From assembly GCA_037044905.1 (NCBI GenBank), contig JBAOKB010000144.1, positions 1,736,001 to 1,800,000 of the forward strand: a DNA stretch of 64,000 bases, written 5' to 3'. The notes under the pieces are model-generated. The model was not told the DNA's origin and did no database searches. It worked only from the letters and a program-made list of their open reading frames with translations. Shown piece after piece: positions 52,414 to 62,652 of this stretch (within the stretch, counting starts at the first letter, position 1; every line of letters begins with the position of its first letter). Origin of the DNA: Hortaea werneckii. Lineage: Eukaryota > Ascomycota > Dothideomycetes > Mycosphaerellales > Teratosphaeriaceae. The position numbers and the translations under genes are program-made.

Positions 52414-55400
52414 TCAATCCCACGCCGTCACTGTGACGGTCGTCGTAGGTCTCTCGGTAATGGTAATAGTCCTTGAATATGAGCAGGCCGAGATCAAACT
52501 TGGGCTGGAGGTGGAAGTCAAACTGCTGCTGATGGTTCCAGTGGTTGGACTTGGTACGACCGACGGTAAAGGGCTGGCACTCTGCGCATATGTCGAGCCC
52601 GAAGAAGGCGATGGAGCTAAGTTGCTGGTGCTGCTAATACTGCCGCTAGTGGTCAAGCTTATCGTTGTCGAGATAGACTCCAAGCCCGACGATGATGTGC
52701 TGCTCACTTGTAAGCTTGTCGAGGACAAGACCGAAGAGGCAACTGCGCTAGGGACTGACGTCGAGGTAGAGACAATCCCCAAATTCGAGGACGATGAGCT
52801 TTGTGTTGACGATGCACTTCGTATAATCAAGCTTGACGTAGTAGATGAGCTAGTTGTTGACTGGAGGGCCTCGCTGGACAATCCTACTGATGGAGATATT
52901 GACGACTCGCTGGCAAGCCCCAGACTACCAGATGTCTCAGACGTGGCGGAAGAACTAGTCGGTAGCGCTGTAATATAGCTCGTCGTCACGGGATAGGTAT
53001 ATGTGACCCCGTCCACAACGACAGCACGTTTTGTGATCTTGGCGAACTGGACATTAGGGTTGTACGTGCCGCTGCCTTGAACCTGCGAGCTGTATTCGTA
53101 GCATGTACCGGTCGTCTCATCGTACCCAGCGGAATCACAATCGATATGATCCGAACAGCTTGCAATACAGGAAGCCATGTCCGGTTGCTGGGTCTGATTT
53201 GATATGCCTCCTGAGTAAGTGTTATTGCATTCAACCTCATACGTGCTTCCCGAGGTTGGATCAATGTAGGTGTATGATTGCTGGGTTTCGTTGCAAGCGA
53301 GCGATGTAGATGTGACCATGCTACTTTCTACAGCAGTGGGGGTGCTCGAAATGCTTGATGAATGGGACAATGTCGGGGACGTCTCGCCAGGCGGAGTCGG
53401 TTGAGTATCAGTCCCTCCCTGTGTGGATGATGTGGTTGGTTGTTGTGAAGATGACATGGATGCCAGAGCTGTAGAGCTTTCGGCACCTCCAGAGTTCGAA
53501 GATTCTGTGAACGACGTTGAGTATGCTGGCGAGGATGTCCTTGTGGAAGATGTACCATTCTCAGAGCCGACAGAGCTGGAGAGGTCGATCGACGAGAAAG
53601 AAGTCGCTAACAACGATGTCGACGTTGCGGGGTTGTTGCTCGGCTGTGTAGAAGAGCTCGAGTGTGTCGCCGAGAAAGAAGATGTAGTGCTGAAACTGAA
53701 GTCATCGAAGGAAGAGGGCGATGTCGAGAGGGATGCGGATGACTCAGGACTGTCGCTATCGATGGGAGACGAGCTTGATAGCTCAAAAGGTATTGACGAG
53801 GAAGCCGATAGGAAGAAGGATGTTGCAGAGAAACTCGGCTCGATGCTGGAAGAGCTGAAGGTCTCTATAGACGACGAGGAGGATGTGGCGGAGCCTGAAA
53901 ATACCGGAGCCTGGCTACTTTCCACACTTGCAGAGCTGGACGCAGAAGGTGTCGTCAACAGGTCTGAGGAGCTTCCAAACGAACTGAGGCTTGACAATCC
54001 CGAAGAAGAAGATGAGTCCGATGACGTCGAGATGTATGCTGTCGCACTGCTTACTCCTACTTCGGCCGTGCTGGCTTGATCGATGATGCCACTGTATCGT
54101 GCCACGTTATAGCCCGCCGTGACCCCCGGCGATGAGATGTTTCTGGAGATTGAGCTGTATAAGACGCAGGCGCTGGTTGAATAAGATACGGCCTGACACT
54201 CGAGTATACTGTCACATACGCTCAGACAGTCGTCAAACGCATCGGCGTTAGGAATGTTGTCTTGCCGATACCTTAAGCGTCTCGAAGGAGCTTGCTGGAT
54301 GATAGTGCCGTTCAATGCCGTGTCGCATTGTACGCCGTAAGTCTGTCCCGAAGAGTCTGTATAAGGCTGACCACAAGTTGGCTCAGAAGTAGATGCTGAC
54401 GAAATAATTGATACCGAAGAATCACTGGTCGACGAAGATGCGGGCAGAGTGTCGGTCGAATCGCTCGTGCTAGATCTGCTTGACGATAAGGATCCCGCCT
54501 CGCTGCTACTTGATGATGATCTGCTTACAGTAGCGGTTACCGTCCCGTAAATAGTGACGCCCGGCTGCGTCGTTGTGCCGTAGAGCGTAGAGGCAGCTTG
54601 TGTCGTGGTCACCTCCTGAGTTTGGGTGACGCTGATTCTCTCCGTTGAGATGTACGATGAGACGACCGTTCGTTCTACTGTCGTCGTAGCATAGGAGATC
54701 GTAACCTCAGTAGAGCCTAATCTCTCAATTAGCTTCTGCTGCAAAGACAAGTGTCCCCTGAGCAACGAATGGAGTGGTGGAAGCACTTGGAGGCTGTTGT
54801 TGATAGAGCGCGCTCCCCACAAAGAATGATGAAGAGCATAGAGGTCAGTGCGACTCACCTGGTAACGTTTCCGTCACCGGATAGCTTGTTGTGTATGTCT
54901 CGACGTAGGAAGTAGTGATGACCTGGGTTTGCGTAGGACCTGATACGGTTTGAGTGGGCCCCGAAATGGTTTGCGTTGGACCAGATTCTGTCTGAGTAGG
55001 GCCTAGTAATGTTTGAGTCGGCCCTGATACGGTCTGAGTTGGACCGGATGCGGTGGTGGTCTCAGTGGCTGTGCTGATATAAGAAGATACTATCGTCGTC
55101 CGCTCAGTGCTTGTGGCATAAGAGATTGATTCAGTCGTGACGGTAGAGCCTGCCTCAGCGTCAGCACATCTCATTAGAGCCTTTTCAGCGATTTTCTCGA
55201 GAAGATTAGAGGACCACAGTCATATGACCACCGAAAGAATAGATGAGACTGTCATGGAGAGTCTCTTTTGGCTCCTCGGTTCATAAAGACTTGGAAAGCT
55301 CTCAAGGAAGTCGAACGTACCTTGCGCGGTGCTGACCAATGTTGTTGTCACCGGATATGATGTCAGATAGGTCGAAACGTAGCTCGTGGTATAGGTCACC

Positions 55401-58400
55401 GTTGAAACCACTGTTGGTCCGGATACTGTTTGGGTAGATACGATTGTTGAATAGGCGGTGCTCACGGCAGTCGATACTTGGAGTGATGTTTGGGTGGTCG
55501 TTCGATAGGCTACCGAAGTTTCCGTGATGGTAGAGCCAGAAGCAGTGCTGACAAGCGTGTATGTGTATGGATAGGAAGACAGCTAGGTTCTATTAGCGTC
55601 CGGACATATCCAAAGGATTGAGGTACTTCGTACCGTTGTATAGGTCTCTGTGACCGGGATTGTCGAGAGGAACGTGGAGACGACCTGAGAATCATTAGGC
55701 TCTAGGCATAATATGGACTTTGAGGAGGATTTATACGCACAGTCGTTGGCTGAGTTCGGGTAACAGTCGATGCTGTAGGGACAGGAAGTCAGCACACTGA
55801 TTTGACCTTCGTCCTAATCCTTCTCTCTTGGCAAGTAGTACAAATGTTGCGATCTGGAGTCTACTCTTCGTGGATTGCAAGCCTAAGGCACAAGAAAAAT
55901 AGCAGGGGAAGATTTACCTGGCTGAGTTGATACAATCGTCGTTGGCACGGTGGTTCTTTCCGTCGAAGCTAATATTGCGAGTCAGCATAAGCAGGCCCCT
56001 GTCATTTACCGGCTGCAATTTGACCCTGCAGTCCGCGGTCCGCCATGTAGGTGCATTCTTGGCGTACGTACCAGGAGCAGTGGTCGTTACTCCATAGGAG
56101 CTGACCTGTGTGGAGACGACCTGTTCTTCGTCAAAATTGCTACTTTGGCTATATATCAAGGAGCCTGCGTGGGAAAGAGGACAGGCGTACCGTCGTAGGC
56201 TGTGTGGTCGTCAAAGTTGCATAGGAAACGAATGTGCTTGTGGCATACGAGACGTAAGTGGAAATGACGGTTGAGCCTGGAGTGTTCAGTGTCAGCTCTT
56301 GGATAGGAAGCCTCTTCATATGAGCCTCTGAATACCTTGAATCGACGTAGTTGCCGTGGCCGTGACGGGATAGGATGTGGTATCTTGGGGTTGGACACAC
56401 GGATTAGCATCATCTTTCCTGAGACCTAACTCCTAGACTGCAGACTTACATGTGACGCCATATGAGGACGCCGTAGTTTGTGTCACCGTCTGTGCGGCAA
56501 TCGTAGATGTCACCTAGAGCTGCATGTCAGTGTCCGATGGAAATTGATGCAAAGCGGCAAAGGCCCCATTCACGGCACAAAGATGCCGATGACAGCTACA
56601 GAAGTAGGAGTGCCGTCTCCCATCAATGTGAAAGAGCGGAACATACCGTAGGGGCTTGACCCGTCGAATAGACCACCGTCGTGCTGATTTCTGTGGATGT
56701 TGCATAGTAGCTTGTAGTCTGGGTTATGGTCGAGCCAGATGCTGTGCTTACAATCACCGTGGTGACTGGGTATGATGATACCTAGGAAAGCGAGTGAGTC
56801 CACTTGCAGCCTTCAAACCCAAAATTCTGCTACTCACAGTCGTATAAGTTTGGGTTACTGGTACCTAAGAATGAAGTCAGTCTCTTCTCACAAGTCTTCC
56901 AGGTGTAATGCGAGAGCTGGCTCTACAGAACCGCGTGGAAATCTCTCCCTGTCGAGAGCTTGCATGAAGTAGGTTGAGCTACATCGTGAATCTCCGCGAT
57001 AGCAGAAAAGTGCTAGCCGAACGGACTGCGCCATACACTGCTTTACAAGCCAAGCGCGTTTGGGATCGAATAACGTACCGTGGTTCGCTCTGTTGATGTC
57101 GCCGTCGTAGTCCCTGTTAATCGCTCTGTAGATGTCGCCGTAGTCCTTTCCGTAGATGTGGCCGTCGTAGTCCCTGTCAATCGCTCTGTAGATGTTGCCG
57201 TGGTCCTTTCCGTAGATGTGGCCGTCGTTGTCCCTGTTAGTCGCTCTGTAGATGTGGCCGTCGTTGTCCCCGTTAGTCGCTCTGTAGATGTGGCAGTTGT
57301 CCGTTCGGTCGATGTTGCCGTCGTCCTTTCGGTCGAGGTCGCAGTAGATCGCTCTGTAGAGGTTGCTGTGGTTCTTTCGGTCGAGGTTGCGGTGGTAATT
57401 TGTGTAGTGGTCAATGTGTTTGTCGATGCCGGGAGAGTGGAGGTGATTCGCTCGGTTGAAGTAGCAGTAGATCGCTCGGTCGAAGTCGCTGTCGTTGTTA
57501 GTGTATTTGTTGAAGCTGGAAGTGTTGATATTGCCGTGGTTCGCTCTGTGGATGTTGCCGTAGTTGTAAGCGTATTTGTTGAAGCTGGAAGTGTTGAAAT
57601 TGCCGTGGTTCGTTCAGTTGATGTTGCCGTTGTCCTTTCTGTCGTTGTTAATGTATTTGTCGAGGCCGGCAATGTAGAAGTTGCAGTTCTTTGTTCTGTG
57701 GATGTTGCAGTCGTTCGTTCTGTAGTCGTTAATGTGTTTGTCGATGCTGGAAGCGTCGTTCGTTCCGTCGAAGTCGCCGTAGATCGTTCCGTGGAAGTCG
57801 CTGTAGTTCGTTCAGTTGAAGTGGCCGTCGTACGTTGGGTGGTTGTCAAAGTGTTGGTAGAAGCTGGAAGTGTCGATGTTATGGTACTAGCAGGAGCCGT
57901 GGTCACGTATGTGCTAACAGCCTACCGAATTGTATTAGCGCTCCGTCAGGAAGCCTATGGGCATTCTTTGAGATCTACCGTGGTCACGTATGTCGAGATA
58001 ATCGTGCTTCCTGCGTGGAAGGTTAGCAGCTCTTCTTTACATCCTTTACGTTCTCGGATCCTTGCTCACCTGGCGCTGTAGAAATTGCGGTCGTCACATA
58101 GCTTGTTGTATCTAGAGATTGTCAGTAAATCAAAAACATGGAGCTTGAAAAGCAACTTACATGTAACTGGATAGGAAGACAAGTACGTGTAGGTTACTGT
58201 CTGCGGCGGTGCGCTCGAGCTCGAGTTCGCAGCGCTAGTTCTGGAGGATGAGGAAAAGGTACTCGAAGGTAACGTAGAACTTGAAGGCAACGTAGTCACC
58301 ATGGCTATTGCAACTCTGCCATAAGGGTTGCCATCAGGAGTGATCCTACCCCTTCTGTAACTGCATTGAATAGTAGGGTTCGTTGTAAGTCCTGTGTATT

Positions 58401-60612
58401 TATAGGTCACACCAGAGCAGTCGGAAATCCCGGAGCTGCTGCAGCTTTGCAGACAGGTCAACCAAGCTAGACAACCATATTAGCGACTTAGAGTTTGAAA
58501 CAGGGTGCCTCAACCGTAGAATCGTACAATAGCTTGTTCCTGTATAGCTTGTCTGGAGGGATCCGTCGTAAGTTTGATTACCAGTGCCGTCTGACCCGCA
58601 CATTATGTAGTATGTTACATTGCTCGAGTCGACGTAATACTGGTTATGCCAGTATGGGCACATGTTCACTGGACTTCCTTGGAGTAAGTAACTTGACCCG
58701 TAGATGGGAGTGGTTGTCGCCTGTGGTGCCCCAGCTGTGGGGCTGTACGCCAGGTCACCTTGTTGACCTGCTCCATAAAAGCTGTGGCACATTGTCGTTA
58801 GAAACAGAATCAAGAATTGGCAAAAGCAGCACTTACTAGCATCGGCCTGCACCTCGAGCTGGCTCACTTTGAGTGCCATAGTATGAAAATCCTATGCAGT
58901 TCGGACGCTGTGCGCAGCCATTGAAGCATCCATACACACCCAAGCTACCAGTCCCCGAGCCGGTGGTTGCGCCATCGTAGTTATCAGTACCGCTGAAGGC
59001 ATAGTCACAGTCCTAAAAGCATGTTAGGGCTTTATCGAGTCTCCTTGATGAGAAGATGAAGATACCATTTCCCAGTAGCTATTGTAGATGTCTGTGTATA
59101 CACCTCCTTGTCCACCAGCGGTGGCTGTAGCGGCAGCTGGACCCATACCCGAGGCGCAGGATCCAGAGTTTATGGTCCAAGTGTTCGTTGGCTGATAGCT
59201 GGTATATGCGCTCAAAGTTGTGGAATAGGGTACCGTAGCTGTACTTGTTGTTGGACTCGCTGTAGTTGAACTGCTATTAGCCAGAAGCAAATTCTGATTG
59301 CTATTTCGAACCATAACAGTAGTATCGGTACTAGCATCCCTGAAGCCATCGAAGCTCCTCTTCAAGTAACACCTCCCTTGATACAGGGTCGCTGACTGGC
59401 AGGTAGAGTTATCAGCAAAGACGTAGTTATCGCACAGGGCCATACAAGCAGAAATGCTACTCGCACTCGCGGAATCGGCTTGTTGAGGGTTGCTTTCAAC
59501 ATGGCAGTATATCGAATAGGTCACACCGCAAGTGTCATTATAGACGCCGAGAAAGCTCGCAGTCGAGCTTCTGCCGCCGCAGTTTGTCGGCAGGCCTGTA
59601 GGAGAAACGGCAAAGGTACATGTGCTTGATGCAGCTGCCGGGGTAGTGGATGACGTGGTGGTCGTTGTAGTCGTTGTTGTCGGGACAAAAGACGGCATTG
59701 TCGTCCGAACGGCCAAAACATTTCGGGTGTTGGCAATGGTGTTCAGACCAGCAGATGCGAGATAGCAGTTCGCGTTATTGTTGGCGTTGGATTCAGCTCC
59801 GCCATAAACGACCGTCACACCTATACATTGAGCCTGGGCGTCACACAGCGCCAGACAAGCGGGCCCATCTAGAAGCCATGTTTGTCAGCCGGGTCACTCC
59901 TGGAAACAGATATGATCTTTCTCTTACCCCTTGCTGCGGTATTCTGGTACTGTGAAGTGCTACCGTATCCGCAAAGGATATAGTATACTTGCCCTTGGGC
60001 GTCCAAAAAGTAAGTCCCGTTGTATGTCGGGCATAGGAGATTTTCATTGGCTTGCAAAAGATATGCAGAGCCAAAGAGTGAATAACCGCCGTTGTCTGGA
60101 AAGAGGTAAGTCGTATTGTAGTTCAGATTGCCCTGCTGGCCGTTAAAGAAATGACTTCGAGAGGATTAGCAAGACTAGACCAATGCTCTGCTCGAGAACA
60201 AGACATACAAGCAACGGCCTGCGCCTGTGGCGGGACCAGTAGACGTGCCGTAGTACGTGAAGCCGACACACCCTGGCCGATTCGCGCATCCATTGAAACA
60301 CGAATAAACCCCTATACCATTTGTTCCGACATATGCACCGTCGTAGTATGGACTGCCGCTGAAGTAATAACCACAATCCATTTCCCAGTACCCTCCGTAT
60401 CTATCTTGGTACACACCACCCTGACCACCGGCGGTGGCGGTCGCTGCTGCTGCTCCCATGCCCACAGAGCAGGCTCCATTCGGGACTGTCCATGTGTTTG
60501 TGGGCTGATAGGTCTGCAATGCTGAGAGAGTGCGTGATATTGTGGTTGATTGGGCGGACACTGAGGCGAGAAGACGCCCGGCCACGAGGGCCAAAGCAGC
60601 GATACGCCTCAT
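52414..60612 (-). CDS. Giant 21-exon modular secreted surface protein (adhesin-like)
   Basis: Exons: 60612-60209, 60154-59928, 59868-59066, 59012-58837, 58781-58528, 58466-58161, 58111-58070, 58010-57979, 57921-57079, 56864-56838, 56781-56647, 56513-56450, 56383-56336, 56276-56191, 56120-56072, 55968-55918, 55772-55741, 55684-55634, 55582-55321, 55149-54859, 54716-52414. They sum to 6486 bases (2161 residues), and every junction keeps phase. A signal peptide (MRRIAALALVAGRLLASVSA) leads to two copies of a module containing TYQPTNTW and YSCFNGCANRPGCVGF. About five Cys-rich apple/PAN-like segments are spread over exons 2-6 and 21. Exon 9 encodes TERTTATS repeats, exons 10-20 short Thr/Ser/Tyr segments (TTSYVSTYLTSYPVTTT-like), exon 20 GPTQT repeats, and exon 21 a Ser-rich stalk with two more Cys-rich segments. 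No GPI-anchor signal is evident. Likely an O-glycosylated cell-surface protein; two separate genes cannot be wholly excluded without RNA data. Confidence 0.82.
54933..55058 (-). repeat. 21-bp coding repeat (SGPTQTx) x6 in exon 20
   Basis: Six consecutive 21-bp units encode SGPTQTV-type heptads (SGPTQTV, SGPTQTL, LGPTQTE, SGPTQTI and so on). Units differ by several synonymous changes, so the array is not freshly expanded. Confidence 0.88.
57085..57890 (-). repeat. 24-bp coding repeat array (TERTTATS) in exon 9
   Basis: Exon 9 is built almost entirely of 24-bp units coding TERTTATS or TERSTATS, interspersed with LPASTNTLTTT and LTGTTTATS variants. Blocks at 57.08-57.30 kb form a higher-order repeat of about 60 bp. 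The strong periodicity produces long spurious open frames on the other strand. Confidence 0.9.
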
Positions 60613-61149
60613 CTTCCGAGCAGACGGCCCAATGCCTCTGTGATCCAAACGAGTGTCTTCTCCGACCTAATGAGTTCAAAGAGACCGCTGGGAAAGAGTT
60701 ACGCAAGCAAAGGTGATGTAAAGCGCGGCTGAGATCCAAACGAGTGTCTTCTCCGACCTAATGAGTTCAAGGAGACCGCTGGGAAGGAGTTTCGCAAGCA
60801 AAGGTGATGTAAAGCGCGGCTGAGATCAGGCGAGCACCCGCCGGGTTGGTAGTAATAGCGCTTCGTATGGTCTAGACAAGATGTGTCCAGCGAATACACG
60901 TCGATAGCGCGCCTGTGGGCTGGAATGCGTTGCAGTGAAGTCTGGAATGCCGCGCAATTTCCTGAGGTCTGAGGCTGCGCAATCCAGCCAGTGCACATAA
61001 ATCATTGGCTGAGCGGCTTTAAGAAAAGCTGTACTTCATGCGCTGCAAAAAATACACATTATTGCGACTGTTCTTGCCGCGGTATTTGCCGCCTACTAAG
61101 GGGTAGCATTCTTGTCTAATGCCATGAAAAGTGACGTCGCCAGAAGCGT
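60613..61149. other. Spacer with duplicated upstream sequence
   Basis: About 0.54 kb between the surface-protein start and the end of the SDR gene, both minus strand. It contains the 91-bp tandem duplication listed separately; otherwise no feature. Confidence 0.5.
60642..60823. repeat. 91-bp tandem duplication upstream of the surface-protein gene
   Basis: Two head-to-tail 91-bp copies (60642-60732 and 60733-60823) differ at only three positions in my reading. They lie 30-212 bases upstream of the ATG at 60612, in the 5' UTR or core promoter. Confidence 0.93.
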
Positions 61150-62192
61150 CTAGATCTTTGCACGAATGGCGGTAGAGTCCATGCGGTTGCCCTCGTCGTC
61201 CTCCTCTTCGACCCTCAGATCAGGAAAACGAGCAGGCATCATTCGACGAGGCGTCGCTCCCGGCACAAGCGAGTATTTGCTAAGATCCTGAATCCCTTCA
61301 TGCTCGCGCAAAAAGACATCATCAACCAAGCACCGTCCGCTCACGTCGCACGGAGGCGCTTTGAGAATTGCACGAACGGCATCGGAGAAAATGGTCGGTT
61401 TGCGAAGCTCTGTGCGATCAGTGTGTGCACCTTGAGTCGCTGCCGAATTGATGGCCTGCGCTGGTCAGCATAGTTAGACATAGCAAATCAACACAAAGGC
61501 TCTTACAGCGCCGGTCCATAGGCTCGTAATCGCCATTTCCGTCCTCTCTTCCCGCTCAAAATCCACCGATAGCCCCATGGTCAGAGCACTCATGGCCCAC
61601 TTCCCCATGGCATACGCCGTCTTGCCTTTCAAGAACCTGCGATAAATCGGTGGACTAACCACAACAATCCGCCCTTTACCTTTGCCCCCGTTCTGGTACA
61701 TGTAGGGCAGACAAGCCTGGACGCACCCATAGAAGCCTTCCGGATTGATCCGCTGCATCAGCTGGAAGCGCTTCATGGGCGTCTTCTCCACGCTCGACCA
61801 CCATATCGCACCGCTGTTGTACACTAGCACGTCTATTCTTCCGTATTTCTTGGCCGTCTGGTCTACCATCGACTGTATATCGCCAAAGTCACGAACGTCC
61901 AGTTGGATAGCTGAAGCCTCACCGCCCGCTTCGGTGATCTCTCGTACAACCGTGTTGATGGTCGAACTGTTGCTGTTCGGATCCGGCGGGAAGGGCGTGC
62001 ACTTGGATGCGTCGGATGTGGTCTTCGCCGCGACGACGACTACGAGCAGTATATCAGCAGTCAAAAACTTCCTCATTGCTGTAGAAGACATATCTTACCA
62101 GCATAACCATCTTTGGCCAAATCAACAGCAATCTGCCTCCCAATGCCACGCGAAGCGCCGACAACTATGGCGACCTCCTTGTAGGATGGCAT
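61150..62192 (-). CDS. HSDL2-like short-chain dehydrogenase with AKI C-terminus
   Basis: Three exons: 62192-62099, 62039-61507 and 61455-61150, summing to 933 bases (310 residues). The N-terminus has the NAD(P)-binding VVGASRGIGR; the usual NNAG is YNSGA; the serine region is RIVVVSPPIYRR and the active-site motif is YAMGKWAMS (Y-x3-K). Residues MAITSLWTGAAINSAATQG and the C-terminal half resemble the hydroxysteroid-dehydrogenase-like 2 (HSDL2) group. The last residues are IRAKI; AKI is an accepted peroxisomal targeting signal 1 variant in fungi, so peroxisomal location is plausible. The substrate is unknown. Introns are 59 and 51 bp. The gene is intact. Confidence 0.87.
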
Positions 62193-62652
62193 TGTAATAT
62201 GTGATAGCTCGCGATGTGAAGAGAGATAGTTGAACCTACTGTGGTATGCGTTGATTATGCATTCTATAAAACAAAAGAGCCCATGCAGGCGTGCCAGTTC
62301 AATGTGCACGACTGACTCCTCTCCTCTCCCTTCCCGAGGTGACAAGTGAACTTCAGCGCAGCGATCATTAATCTGCTGCACGGACCACGTCGAGATACAG
62401 TCTAAACTTCTTGTAAGAATCTCGTAAGTCCATTGTGTCTTATTGTTAACCGAAGGTACAATATGGTAGCGCAGAGAGCGAAAAGTATAACGGAGATTTT
62501 AGGTATAGAGCGGTATTGCTAGTCGAAGGATTCCTATATCCAGATCGAATTGTAGAGGGCATTATGTGGCGTCAGAGAAACAGTAGTTGATCACAGAGAA
62601 GTTGCACATAGTAGTTCATCGCTATAGTTCGACAAGATGAGGGAGACTGTAA
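62193..62652. other. Spacer with dispersed repeat copy B
   Basis: About 0.46 kb between the SDR start and the Rad2/XPG stop. About one third is repeat copy B. No gene seen. Confidence 0.5.
62407..62553 (+). repeat. Dispersed repeat, copy B (LTR-remnant-like)
   Basis: Partner of copy A at 41889-42052, same orientation. Shared blocks include TAAGAATC, CCGAAGGTACAATAT and GGTATAGAGC. Differences are enriched in transitions (for example GACCG/AACCG, CGTAG/CGCAG, AGCAG/AGCGG), a pattern that repeat-induced point mutation would produce. Confidence 0.7.

Noticed and set aside
52358..52978. Plus-strand frame of 206 codons (also 53423-54079)
   Set aside because: Antisense shadows of the Ser-rich final exon of the surface-protein gene; acidic/valine-rich composition is the expected complement of Ser/Thr codons.
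57080..58081. A 333-codon plus-strand frame of repeated VAVVxSVDVAVV units
   Set aside because: It is the antisense of the TERTTATS repeat array; 24-bp periodicity keeps the opposite strand open. The minus-strand exons have splice signals and phase continuity, and this frame has neither.
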